From Streptantibioticus_C sp963761325 (GTDB lineage Bacteria; Actinomycetota; Actinomycetes; Streptomycetales; Streptomycetaceae), in the NCBI GenBank assembly GCA_963761325.1, contig CAVXGZ010000001.1, positions 186,001-250,000 on the forward strand: a DNA stretch of 64,000 bases, written 5' to 3'. Both the position numbers and the translations under genes were made by a program. The notes beneath the pieces are model-generated. The model saw only the letters and a list, made by a program, of their open reading frames with translations. It was not told the DNA's origin and ran no database searches. Shown piece after piece: positions 47,065-56,925 of this stretch (the stretch's first letter is position 1; each line of letters begins with the position of its first letter).

Positions 47065-48345
47065 TCAGACCGCCGGCTCGGCCGCCCCGGCGCTTCCGTC
47101 GGCGTCCGGCAGCGCGCCGGAGCCGGTCGCGCCGAAGCGCACGCCGCGGGCCTCCTTGCCGATCGCGGTGAGCACGATCATCAGCACGAGCGTCGGGATG
47201 ATGGTGACCATCAGCGCGGTCGGATAGCTGTACCGGGTGGCCAGCGCCTCCTGCAGCGGCAGGTTCAGCGCGGCGATCAGGTTGCCCAACTGGTAGGTGA
47301 CGCCGGGGTAGAAGCCGCGGATCCGGTCCGGGCTCATCTCGGTCAGGTGGGCCGGGATGACGCCCCAGGCGCCCTGGACGCACAACTGCATCAGGAAGGA
47401 GCTGAGCGCGAGCCAGCCGGCCACCGTGGAGTAGGCGAACAGCGGCACGATCGGCAGGCCGACGCAGCCGGCGATGACGATCATGCGCCGCCGCCCGACG
47501 CGTTCCGAGTACGCGCCCATCAGCGGGCCGCCGATCATCGCGCCGACGTTGTAGACGATCGCGATGACGATGGCGGTGTTCGGCGTCATCCCCAGGCCCT
47601 TCTTGATGAAGGTCGGGTAGATGTCCTGGGTGCCGTGCGACATCAGGTTGAACGCGGTCATCAGCAGCACCAGGTAGCCGAACCGGCGCAGCACGGTGGG
47701 GTTGCGGAACACCTCGCGGACCGGGGTGTCGTTGAGCCGGACGGTGCGCTCCCAGACCTCGGACTCCTCGACCCTGGTCCGCACGTACAGCGCGACCAGC
47801 GCCGGCACCAGGCTGATGGCGAACAGCCCGCGCCAGCCGAAGGACGGCTCGACGAACAGGAAGGCCAGCGCGGCCAGCAGGTAGCCGAAGGAGTAGCCGC
47901 CCTGCAGCATGCCGGACCAGAAGCCGCGCTTGGCCGGCGGGATCTTCTCCATCGCCAGCGCCGCGCCCAGCCCCCACTCGCCGCCCATCCCGATGCCGTA
48001 CAGCAGGCGCAGCACCAGCAGCACGGCGTAGTTCGGCGCGAAGGCGCAGGCGAAGCCGACCACCGAGTAGAAGAGCACGTCGACCATGAGCGGTACCCGG
48101 CGGCCGCGCTTGTCCGCCCACAGCCCGAACAGGAAGGCGCCGACCGGCCGCATCACCAGCGTCACCGTGGTGAGGAAGGCCATCGCGGTGAGTGAGACGT
48201 GGAAGTCGTCGGCGATCTCGCTGTAGACGAGCACCACGAGGAAGTAGTCGAAGGCGTCCATCGTCCAGCCCAGGTAGGCCCCGAGGAACGCGTTGCGCTG
48301 GTCCTTGGTCAGGCCACGCGCCTGCTCCCGCACCGTAGTCAGCAT
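47065..48345 (-). CDS. MFS transporter, metabolite:H+ symporter type
   Basis: A 426-aa transporter with twelve predicted helices. WTMDAFDYFLVVLV in TM1, FLFGLWADKRGRRVPLM in loop 2-3 and RLLYGIGMGGEWGLGAALAMEKIPPAKRG in TM4-5 are typical of the lactate/aromatic acid (SHS/AAHS-like) groups, so an organic acid is the likeliest substrate. ATG 48345. It lies between the toxin block and the tRNA-Gly cluster, read on the same strand as the toxin block but 123 bp past its start. Confidence 0.8.
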   Translation of the reverse strand: MLTTVREQARGLTKDQRNAFLGAYLGWTMDAFDYFLVVLVYSEIADDFHVSLTAMAFLTTVTLVMRPVGAFLFGLWADKRGRRVPLMVDVLFYSVVGFACAFAPNYAVLLVLRLLYGIGMGGEWGLGAALAMEKIPPAKRGFWSGMLQGGYSFGYLLAALAFLFVEPSFGWRGLFAISLVPALVALYVRTRVEESEVWERTVRLNDTPVREVFRNPTVLRRFGYLVLLMTAFNLMSHGTQDIYPTFIKKGLGMTPNTAIVIAIVYNVGAMIGGPLMGAYSERVGRRRMIVIAGCVGLPIVPLFAYSTVAGWLALSSFLMQLCVQGAWGVIPAHLTEMSPDRIRGFYPGVTYQLGNLIAALNLPLQEALATRYSYPTALMVTIIPTLVLMIVLTAIGKEARGVRFGATGSGALPDADGSAGAAEPAV

Positions 48346-48484
48346 CTGCGGAAACTATGACCGGCCCACGGGGGTGTCAACGGACTCGTCGGCCGACGGG
48401 AGTGGAGATTCCGCCCCGGAACGGGCACAGGGGTTTCACAGTCGCCCGCGGCCTGGGAGCCGGAAACCGGAGGAACCGGAGGAA

Positions 48485-48560
48485 TGGAGCGGACGACGGG
48501 ATTCGAACCCGCGACCCTCACCTTGGCAAGGTGATGCTCTACCAACTGAGCCACGTCCGC
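48485..48560 (-). tRNA. tRNA-Gly (anticodon GCC), copy with encoded CCA
   Basis: Standard cloverleaf with acceptor GCGGACG/CGTCCGC, D-loop AGTTGGTA, anticodon loop TTGCCAA and T-arm GGTTCGAATCC. CCA is encoded. The body is identical to the copy at 48618-48690. Confidence 0.95.
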
Positions 48561-48573
48561 ATGCACTGCCGAC

Positions 48574-48606
48574 GAAGGACCCGACCCCGAGGGGTGCGGG
48601 TCCTTC
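48574..48606 (-). terminator. Hairpin between the two tRNA-Gly(GCC) genes
   Basis: GAAGGACCCG pairs with CGGGTCCTTC around an inner ACCCC/GGGGT stem with a GA loop and one bulged G. On the minus strand it lies 12 nt past the upstream tRNA, so that tRNA can end here independently. Confidence 0.6.
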
Positions 48607-48617
48607 GACTCCTTCCG

Positions 48618-48690
48618 AGCGGACGACGGGATTCGAACCCGCGACCCTCACCTTGGCAAGGTGATGCTCTACCAACTGAGCCACGTCCGC
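48618..48690 (-). tRNA. tRNA-Gly (anticodon GCC), copy without encoded CCA
   Basis: Same 73-nt body as 48488-48560, but the discriminator is followed by CGG rather than CCA, so the 3' end must be added by CCA transferase. Confidence 0.93.
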
Positions 48691-48765
48691 ATGTTGCCCC
48701 CGGGCGGCTTACACCGCCCGGTGCGCTGACCACTGTACCCGATCCGAGGGACCGGTCAGTGTCAG

Positions 48766-48840
48766 TGGAGCGGGTGACAGGAATCGCACACTGCGCCTCC
48801 CCTTTGGAAAAGGGGCGCTCTACTACTGAGCTACACCCGC
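48766..48840 (-). tRNA. tRNA-Gly (anticodon UCC) with non-canonical D- and T-loops
   Basis: Acceptor GCGGGTG/CACCCGC, discriminator T, encoded CCA and anticodon loop TTTCCAA (anticodon UCC) are sound. The D-loop is AGTAGTA, lacking the G18-G19 pair found in the other tRNA-Gly genes of this window. The T-loop has GTGC where GTTC is expected, and the T-stem is weak (GCAG/CTGT with a G-T and a T-C mismatch). These are the changes seen in staphylococcal tRNA-Gly used for cell-wall synthesis rather than translation. Confidence 0.85.
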
Positions 48841-48931
48841 GCGCTCCGCTGGCCTGGCCTTTCGGCCCTGCCCCCGGCGCACTGCAGACTCTAGCGGATC
48901 ACCGGGGGCGGCTGTCCAATCGGTTCACGAC

Positions 48932-49249
48932 TCAACTGGCCGCGTCGAACGCCTCGTAGACCCGCTTGGGGATCCGGCCGCGCGGCGGGACCTCCATGCC
49001 GTTGGACCGGGCCCACGCGCGGACCGCCGCCGGGTCGGGCGCGACCGAGGTGCGCTGGTAGGCGCGGCCCGACCGGCTGCGGCGCCGGCCGGCCAGCAGG
49101 TACGGCGAGAGCGCGTCGCGCAGCCGAACCGCGTTCGCAGCGGACAGATCGATCTCGTACGCCTTTCCGTCGAGGCCGAACGCCACCGTTTCCACCGCAG
49201 CTCCGCCGTCGATGTCGTCGGAGAGCGTGACCACCACGCGCTGCGCCAT
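48932..49249 (-). CDS. lsr2: Lsr2-family nucleoid-associated protein
   Basis: A 105-aa protein. The N-terminal dimerisation domain (AQRVVVTLSDDIDGG) and C-terminal DNA-binding domain with RGRIPKRVYEAFDAA, whose RGR inserts in the minor groove of AT-rich DNA, are both complete. ATG 49249 follows AAGGA. Streptomyces usually have two paralogues, Lsr2 and LsrL; position beside purS suggests this is LsrL. Lsr2 silences AT-rich foreign DNA. Confidence 0.9.
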   Translation of the reverse strand: MAQRVVVTLSDDIDGGAAVETVAFGLDGKAYEIDLSAANAVRLRDALSPYLLAGRRRSRSGRAYQRTSVAPDPAAVRAWARSNGMEVPPRGRIPKRVYEAFDAAS

Positions 49250-49584
49250 GGATATCTGTCCTTTCGCCCGCAACGGCCTGCCGAGGGCGTGTTCGTCCGC
49301 CCGCGGTACCCGCTGCGAGGTGCGGGTATATGCCGTAGTCGGTGGGTTGTTGTCAATGTCTTTTCTGGCGAACAAGCGGTTAATCCGTCGCGGCCGCGGG
49401 CGTAATTCCCACCGGTCCGCGCACCGCAATCGGGACCTTACGTTTTCCGCGGGGTTATGCCCAAGAGGTTACCCCGGTCGATGCATAACCGTGACGGGAC
49501 GACCGGTATATCTATGCGTGTAGATTTTGTGGCCGGGTACGCTGAGGACACTTCACGCACAGCACCACACCACCGGGAGTGCCA
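49250..49584. promoter_or_regulatory. Divergent lsr2-like / purS control region
   Basis: A 335-bp region, clearly more AT-rich than its surroundings. Minus strand: TTGACA (49356-49351), 18-nt spacer, CATATA (49332-49327) for the Lsr2-type gene. Plus strand: TACGCT at 49538-49543, about 40 nt before purS, without a good -35. No small gene or RNA recognised. AT-richness beside an Lsr2-family gene allows autoregulation, which is inference. Confidence 0.5.
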
Positions 49585-49857
49585 GTGGCACGCGTCGTCG
49601 TCGACGTCATGCTCAAGCCGGAAATCCTCGACCCGCAGGGCCAGGCCGTGCAGCGCGCCCTGGTGCGCCTGGGCTTCGACGGGATCTCCGACGTCCGCCA
49701 GGGGAAGCGCTTTGAACTCGAGGTCGAGGGGCCGGTCGATGACGACGCCCTCGCCGGTATTCACAAGATCGCCGAGAGTTTTCTCGCCAACACCGTCATC
49801 GAGGACTTCACCGTCCACGTGGAGAACCCGGCCGAGATGACGGGTGACGCGTCGTGA
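49585..49857 (+). CDS. purS: FGAM synthase subunit PurS
   Basis: A 90-aa subunit that bridges PurQ and PurL in the Gram-positive-type formylglycinamidine ribonucleotide synthase. ARVVVDVMLKPEILDPQG, FDGISDVRQGKRF and NTVIEDFTV are family hallmarks. GTG 49585 is preferred over GTG 49579 because GGGAG lies 6 nt before it and family members begin ARVVV. It overlaps purQ by 4 nt. Confidence 0.95.
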   Translation: MARVVVDVMLKPEILDPQGQAVQRALVRLGFDGISDVRQGKRFELEVEGPVDDDALAGIHKIAESFLANTVIEDFTVHVENPAEMTGDAS

Positions 49858-50531
49858 CGGCTCGGATCGGAGTCGTCACCTTCCCCGGTTCGCTCGACGA
49901 CCGCGACGCCTTGCGCGCGGTGCGTATCGCCGGCGCCGAACCGGTGCCGCTGTGGCACCGGGACAAGGATCTGCGGCAGGTCGACGGCGTCGTGCTGCCG
50001 GGCGGTTTCTCCTACGGCGACTACCTGCGCTGCGGGGCGATCTCCCGGTTCTCGCCGATCATGCGGATGGTCGTGGCCGGCGCCCGGGAAGGCCTTCCGG
50101 TTCTCGGGATCTGCAACGGATTCCAGATCCTGTGCGAGTCGCATCTGCTGCCCGGCGCGCTGACCCGTAACGATCATTTGCACTTCATCTGCCGCGACCA
50201 GAAGTTGCGCGTCGAGAACACCGCCACCCCGTGGACCTCCGCGTACGCCGCGGGCCAGGAGATCACCGTTCCGCTCAAGAACGGCGAGGGCGGCTACGTC
50301 GCCGACGAGCGCACCCTGGACATGCTGGAGGCCGAGGGCCGGGTGGTCGCCCGCTACCTGGAGCTGAACCCGAACGGCTCGCGCCGCGACATCGCCGGCA
50401 TCAGCAACGAGGCCGGCAACGTCGTCGGCCTCATGCCGCACCCCGAGCACGCCGTCGAGCCGCTCACCGGCCCGACGACCGACGGGCTCGGCTTCTTCAC
50501 GTCGATCCTCAAGCAGTTGGTGAACGGCTGA
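49854..50531 (+). CDS. purQ: FGAM synthase glutaminase subunit PurQ
   Basis: A 225-aa class I glutamine amidotransferase supplying ammonia to PurL. The nucleophile is in GICNGFQIL, and the His-Glu dyad in PHPEHAVEP. GTG 49854 overlaps the purS stop. purL follows one base after the purQ stop, so purSQL are coupled. Confidence 0.96.
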   Translation: MTARIGVVTFPGSLDDRDALRAVRIAGAEPVPLWHRDKDLRQVDGVVLPGGFSYGDYLRCGAISRFSPIMRMVVAGAREGLPVLGICNGFQILCESHLLPGALTRNDHLHFICRDQKLRVENTATPWTSAYAAGQEITVPLKNGEGGYVADERTLDMLEAEGRVVARYLELNPNGSRRDIAGISNEAGNVVGLMPHPEHAVEPLTGPTTDGLGFFTSILKQLVNG

Positions 50532-50532
50532 C

Positions 50533-52792
<2,260 letters not shown>

Positions 52793-52806
52793 CCGGCACA
52801 CCGCAA

Positions 52807-52846
52807 GGCGGCATGGCGTCCCGCGTACGCTCGACGCCATGCCGCC
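52807..52846 (+). repeat. Perfect 14-bp inverted repeat across a start codon
   Basis: GGCGGCATGGCGTC (52807-52820) and its complement (52833-52846) flank a 12-nt spacer that holds TACGCT. The right arm contains the ATG at 52839. In read-through RNA from purL it would form a hairpin that hides this start codon and could terminate the operon; a message starting near 52839 would escape it. Confidence 0.6.
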
Positions 52847-53636
52847 GCGTTCCCGCAAGGCCCGCTCCTACGACCCCGCCAGGACCGCCGCCGCGCTGCT
52901 CGCGCAGTCCCGCGCGGTGCTTGACGCGGTCCGCGCCCTGGACCCCGCCGACCACGCCCGGCCCACCCGGCTCGGCGACTGGACGGTGCGGGAGCTGGTG
53001 GTGCACGTCGCCCGGCAGATCGAGGCGATGTCCCGGGTGCTGGCCGAGCCGTCCCCGGCCGGCCCGGCCGACCTGCCGCTGAACCGCTGGGCGCTGTCCA
53101 CCGCCGCGGTGGCCGGCCGGCTCGACGCGGACACCCGCGAGGCGGTCGCCGCCTGCCCGGACCCGCTCGCCCGGCTCACCGCCGCCGTGCGGGCCCTGGA
53201 GGACGATCTCGCGCTCCCGCTGCCCGACCGCACGGTACGCATCCGGCTGGGCACACTGCCGGCCGCCCACTTCGCGGTGACGCGGCTGGTCGAGCTGGTG
53301 GTGCACACCGATGACCTGACCGCCGCCACCGGCCTCGCCGTCCCGTTCGACCGGTACGCGCTGGCGGCCACCGTGCGGCTGCTGGCCGACGCGCTGGCCG
53401 ACAAGGCGCCGGGCAACTCCGTCGAGGTGCGGATCCCGCCCTACGCCGCCGTGCAGTGCGTGCCCGGGCCGCGCCACACCCGCGGCACCCCGCCCAACGT
53501 CGTGGAGACCGATCCGCTGACCTGGCTGCGGCTGGCCTGCGGCCGGACCGGCTGGGCCGCCGCGCTGGACGACGCCCTGGTCACCGCGAGCGGCGAGCGG
53601 GCCGACCTGTCGGGGTACCTTCCGGTGCTCGGCTGA
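52839..53636 (+). CDS. Mycothiol-dependent maleylpyruvate isomerase-type / SCP-like protein
   Basis: A 265-aa protein. Residues ~15-150 form a DinB-like four-helix domain (LGDWTVRELVVHVARQIEAMS) with the His expected for metal binding in mycothiol-dependent enzymes. The C-terminal ~100 residues resemble the sterol-carrier-like domain found in the same family. Substrate unknown; roles include thiol-dependent isomerisation or detoxification. TACGCT ends 7 nt before ATG 52839. Sits between purL and purF as in other Streptomyces, as I recall. Confidence 0.7.
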   Translation: MPPRSRKARSYDPARTAAALLAQSRAVLDAVRALDPADHARPTRLGDWTVRELVVHVARQIEAMSRVLAEPSPAGPADLPLNRWALSTAAVAGRLDADTREAVAACPDPLARLTAAVRALEDDLALPLPDRTVRIRLGTLPAAHFAVTRLVELVVHTDDLTAATGLAVPFDRYALAATVRLLADALADKAPGNSVEVRIPPYAAVQCVPGPRHTRGTPPNVVETDPLTWLRLACGRTGWAAALDDALVTASGERADLSGYLPVLG

Positions 53637-53706
53637 CCCCCGTCACGGCCGCCGGACGTGATACTCGCCTCACCGCGCGCAGCCCGAGGCTTCCGGTGAC
53701 CTGCCA

Positions 53707-53712
53707 TAGACT
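53707..53712 (+). promoter_or_regulatory. -10 hexamer for leaderless purF
   Basis: TAGACT ends 6 nt before GTG 53719. No Shine-Dalgarno is present. No convincing -35 is seen. Transcription would start at about the GTG. Confidence 0.5.
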
Positions 53713-53718
53713 CGAAGC

Positions 53719-55236
53719 GTGCCACGTGGTGACGGACGACTAAACCACGACCTCCTTCCCGGTGAGAAGGGCCCGCAGGACGCTTGTGGCGTCTTCGGTG
53801 TCTGGGCCCCGGGAGAAGAGGTCGCGAAGCTGACCTATTTCGGACTGTACGCGCTGCAACACCGAGGTCAGGAGTCCGCCGGGATCGCGGTGAGCAACGG
53901 CTCCCAGATCCTGGTCTTCAAGGACATGGGCCTGGTCTCCCAGGTCTTCGACGAGACCTCCCTCAGCTCCCTGCAGGGCCACATCGCCGTCGGGCACGCC
54001 CGCTACTCCACCACCGGTGCCTCGGTGTGGGAGAACGCGCAGCCCACCTTCCGCGCGACCGCCAACGGCTCGATCGCGCTGGGCCACAACGGCAACCTGG
54101 TCAACACCGCCGAGCTGGCCGAGATGGTGGCCGGGCTCCCGCGCGGCGACGGCCGGGCCACCCGGGTCGCGGCGACCAACGACACCGACCTGGTGACCGC
54201 GCTGCTGGCCGGCCAGACCGACGAGGACGGCTCCGCGCTGCCGCTGGAGGAGGCCGCCCGCCGGGTGCTGCCGAAGGTGCAGGGCGCCTTCTGCCTGGTC
54301 TTCATGGACGAGCAGACCCTCTACGCGGCCCGCGACCCGCAGGGCATCCGCCCGCTGGTGCTCGGCCGGCTGGAGCGCGGCTGGGTGGTCGCCTCGGAGA
54401 CGGCCGCGCTGGACATCGTCGGCGCGAGCTTCGTGCGCGAGATCGACCCGGGCGAGCTGGTCGCCATCGACGAGAACGGGCTGCGCTCCAGCCGGTTCGC
54501 CGAGCCGCGCCGCAAGGGCTGCGTCTTCGAGTACGTCTACCTGGCCCGCCCCGACACCGACATCGCCGGGCGCAACGTCTACCTCTCCCGGGTGGAGATG
54601 GGCCGCCGGCTCGCCGAGGAGGCGCCGGCCGAGGCCGACCTGGTGATACCGACGCCGGAGTCCGGCACGCCCGCCGCGGTCGGCTACGCGGAGGCCAGCG
54701 GCATCCCCTACGGCTCCGGCCTGGTGAAGAACTCCTACGTCGGCCGCACCTTCATCCAGCCGTCGCAGACCATCCGGCAGCTCGGCATCCGGCTCAAGCT
54801 CAACCCGCTCAAGGAGGTCATCCGCGGCAAGCGCCTGGTGGTCGTGGACGACTCGATCGTGCGCGGCAACACCCAGCGCGCGCTGGTGCGGATGCTGCGC
54901 GAGGCCGGCGCGGCCGAGGTGCACGTGCGCATCTCCTCGCCGCCGGTGAAGTGGCCGTGCTTCTTCGGCATCGACTTCGCCACCCGCGCCGAGCTGATCG
55001 CCAACGGGATGACGGTCGAGGAGATCGGCACCTCGCTGGGCGCCGACTCGCTGGCGTACATCTCGATCGACGCGATGGTCGAGGCGACCACCATCGCCAA
55101 GCCGCAGCTGTGCCGGGCGTGCTTCGACGGCGAGTACCCGATGCCGCTGCCCGACCCCGAGCTGCTCGGCAAGCAGCTGCTGGAGACCGAGCTGGCGGGC
55201 GGTCCGTCGGCGGCCGACGCGCTCCGGCGGCCGTGA
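53719..55236 (+). CDS. purF: Amidophosphoribosyltransferase
   Basis: A 505-aa enzyme, first committed step of de novo purine synthesis. A 22-residue propeptide precedes Cys23 in CGVFGVW, the glutaminase nucleophile exposed after cleavage. Later come GHARYSTTG, the PRPP motif VVDDSIVRGNT, and CFFGID and CRACFDG, cysteines that fit the Fe-S cluster of the Bacillus-type enzyme. GTG 53719 is supported by the conserved RGDGRLNHDLLPGEKGPQDA start. purM follows after 36 bp. Confidence 0.97.
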   Translation: MPRGDGRLNHDLLPGEKGPQDACGVFGVWAPGEEVAKLTYFGLYALQHRGQESAGIAVSNGSQILVFKDMGLVSQVFDETSLSSLQGHIAVGHARYSTTGASVWENAQPTFRATANGSIALGHNGNLVNTAELAEMVAGLPRGDGRATRVAATNDTDLVTALLAGQTDEDGSALPLEEAARRVLPKVQGAFCLVFMDEQTLYAARDPQGIRPLVLGRLERGWVVASETAALDIVGASFVREIDPGELVAIDENGLRSSRFAEPRRKGCVFEYVYLARPDTDIAGRNVYLSRVEMGRRLAEEAPAEADLVIPTPESGTPAAVGYAEASGIPYGSGLVKNSYVGRTFIQPSQTIRQLGIRLKLNPLKEVIRGKRLVVVDDSIVRGNTQRALVRMLREAGAAEVHVRISSPPVKWPCFFGIDFATRAELIANGMTVEEIGTSLGADSLAYISIDAMVEATTIAKPQLCRACFDGEYPMPLPDPELLGKQLLETELAGGPSAADALRRP

Positions 55237-55272
55237 CCGACCTCCGCACACCCGACACGAAAGTTCTTCGCC

Positions 55273-56337
55273 ATGTCTGAGTCAACCGGTGCCTCCTACG
55301 CGGCGGCCGGCGTCGACATCGAGGCGGGCGACCGCGCGGTGCGGCTGATGAAGGAGTGGGTGGCCAAGGCCACCCGCCCGGAGGTCGTCGGCGGCATCGG
55401 CGGCTTCGCCGGGCTCTTCGACGCCTCGGCCCTCAAGGGGTACCAGCGGCCGCTGCTGGCGTCCGCCACCGACGGCGTCGGCACCAAGGTGGACATCGCC
55501 CGCCGGATGGGCGTCTACGACACCATCGGCCACGACCTGGTCGGCATGGTGGTGGACGACCTCGTGGTCTGCGGGGCCGAGCCGCTGTTCATGACCGACT
55601 ACATCTGCGTCGGCAAGGTCTACCCCGAGCGGGTGGCCGCGGTGGTCAAGGGCATCGCCGAGGGCTGCGTGCTGGCCGGCTGCGCGCTGGTCGGCGGCGA
55701 GACCGCCGAGCACCCCGGGCTGCTGGGCCCCGACGAGTACGACGTGGCCGGCGCCGGCACCGGCGTGGTCGAGGCGGACCGGCTGCTCGGCGCCGATCGC
55801 ATCCGTAAGGGTGACGTGGTGATCGCGCTCGCCTCGTCCGGACTTCACTCGAACGGGTACTCACTCGTCCGGCACGTGCTCTTCGACCGGGCCGGCTGGT
55901 CGCTGGAGCGCGAGGTGCCGGAGCTGGGCCGCACGCTCGGCGAGGAGCTGCTGGAGCCGACCCGGATCTACTCGCTGGACTGCCTGGCGCTGACCCGCAC
56001 GTGTGAGGTGCACGCGTTCTCGCACATCACCGGCGGCGGGCTGGCGGCCAACCTGGCCCGGGTGGTCCCCGAGGGGCTGACCGCGGTGGTCGACCGGGCG
56101 AGCTGGACGCCCGACCCGGTCTTCGGCCTGGTCGGCGCGGCCGGTTCGGTGGACCGCGCGGAGCTGGAGAAGACGCTGAACATGGGCGTCGGCATGATCG
56201 CCGTGGTGCCGCAGGAGTCCGTCGACGTGGCGCTCGCGACGCTGGCCGACCGCGGCGTCGACGCCTGGGTGGCCGGAAGCGTCCTCGACCGGCAGGGCCC
56301 GGACGCCGTCACGCTGACCGGTGACTACGCCGGGTAA
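55273..56337 (+). CDS. purM: AIR synthetase
   Basis: A 354-aa enzyme closing the imidazole ring of the purine. YAAAGVDIEAGDRAV near the start, LASATDGVGTKVDIA, GHDLVGMVVDDLVVCGAEPLF, ALVGGETAEHPG and HITGGGLAANLARV are all typical. It shares strand and close spacing with purF. Ends with a perfect 13-bp terminator hairpin. Confidence 0.97.
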   Translation: MSESTGASYAAAGVDIEAGDRAVRLMKEWVAKATRPEVVGGIGGFAGLFDASALKGYQRPLLASATDGVGTKVDIARRMGVYDTIGHDLVGMVVDDLVVCGAEPLFMTDYICVGKVYPERVAAVVKGIAEGCVLAGCALVGGETAEHPGLLGPDEYDVAGAGTGVVEADRLLGADRIRKGDVVIALASSGLHSNGYSLVRHVLFDRAGWSLEREVPELGRTLGEELLEPTRIYSLDCLALTRTCEVHAFSHITGGGLAANLARVVPEGLTAVVDRASWTPDPVFGLVGAAGSVDRAELEKTLNMGVGMIAVVPQESVDVALATLADRGVDAWVAGSVLDRQGPDAVTLTGDYAG

Positions 56338-56367
56338 TCGGTCCGCACGGTACGCGGGAGCGACGAA

Positions 56368-56396
56368 ACCCGGTCCGGGCAGGGCCCGGACCGGGT
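56368..56396. terminator. Bidirectional terminator between purM and DUF3073 gene
   Basis: ACCCGGTCCGGGC pairs perfectly with GCCCGGACCGGGT around a 3-nt loop, 30 nt after the purM stop and 15 nt before the convergent stop. Confidence 0.75.
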
Positions 56397-56411
56397 GAGC
56401 GAGACGGTGCG

Positions 56412-56663
56412 TCAAGCGCGACGGCGTTGCGACGAGGGCTCGGAACCCTCGTCGTCGTCGTCCTCGTCGTTGTAGAGATCCGCGTACTGTGCGTACGGGT
56501 CGTCATTGTCCAGCTCATCGTCCTCAACCGGCTCCGGTTTCGCCGGTTGACTCGACGATGCGCCCAGCTCCTCGGCCAGACGTGAGAGATCCGTTCCGCC
56601 GCTGTTGTACTTCAGCTGGCGGGCGACCTTTGTCTGCTTGGCCTTGGCCCGGCCGCGCCCCAT
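56412..56663 (-). CDS. DUF3073 domain-containing protein
   Basis: An 83-aa protein with the family start MGRGRAKAKQTKVARQLKY, then TDLSRLAEELG and an acidic tail with DDPYAQYADLYNDEDDDD. The basic head and acidic tail are typical of this actinobacterial family of unknown function; nucleic-acid contact is plausible but unshown. The ~210 bp upstream include TTGACC (56854-56849, minus strand), a possible -35. Confidence 0.85.
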   Translation of the reverse strand: MGRGRAKAKQTKVARQLKYNSGGTDLSRLAEELGASSSQPAKPEPVEDDELDNDDPYAQYADLYNDEDDDDEGSEPSSQRRRA

Positions 56664-56873
56664 GGCTCGACCCCCTCAACGGCGGGGCTCGACGGCCCCG
56701 AGTCTTGACACGCGTATCTGATCCGAATCGGTCCTCATGCCGAGGACCGGTCCGTAGAGCTTCAACGGTACCTGCTTCCGCGCCCGCACGGTACGTCGCC
56801 CGCACGACGCGCGTCGAGACAGAAACCATCGCTGACCCTGTCCTGGCTGGTCAACTACGATTTTACCTTCTTC

Positions 56874-56895
56874 CCCCGGCAGCTCGCGGCCGGGG
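56874..56895 (-). terminator. Hairpin after vdh
   Basis: CCCCGGC and GCCGGGG form a 7-bp stem with an 8-nt loop, about 30 nt past the vdh stop on the minus strand. Weak compared with others here. Confidence 0.5.
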
Positions 56896-56925
56896 CGCAC
56901 CAGCGCTCGCGGGCGTCACTCTCCG

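Noticed and set aside
48485..48840. tRNA-Gly cluster as borders of an integrated element
   Set aside because: Genes are complete, 57-75 bp apart, with only a terminator or spacer between; there is no room for an insert.
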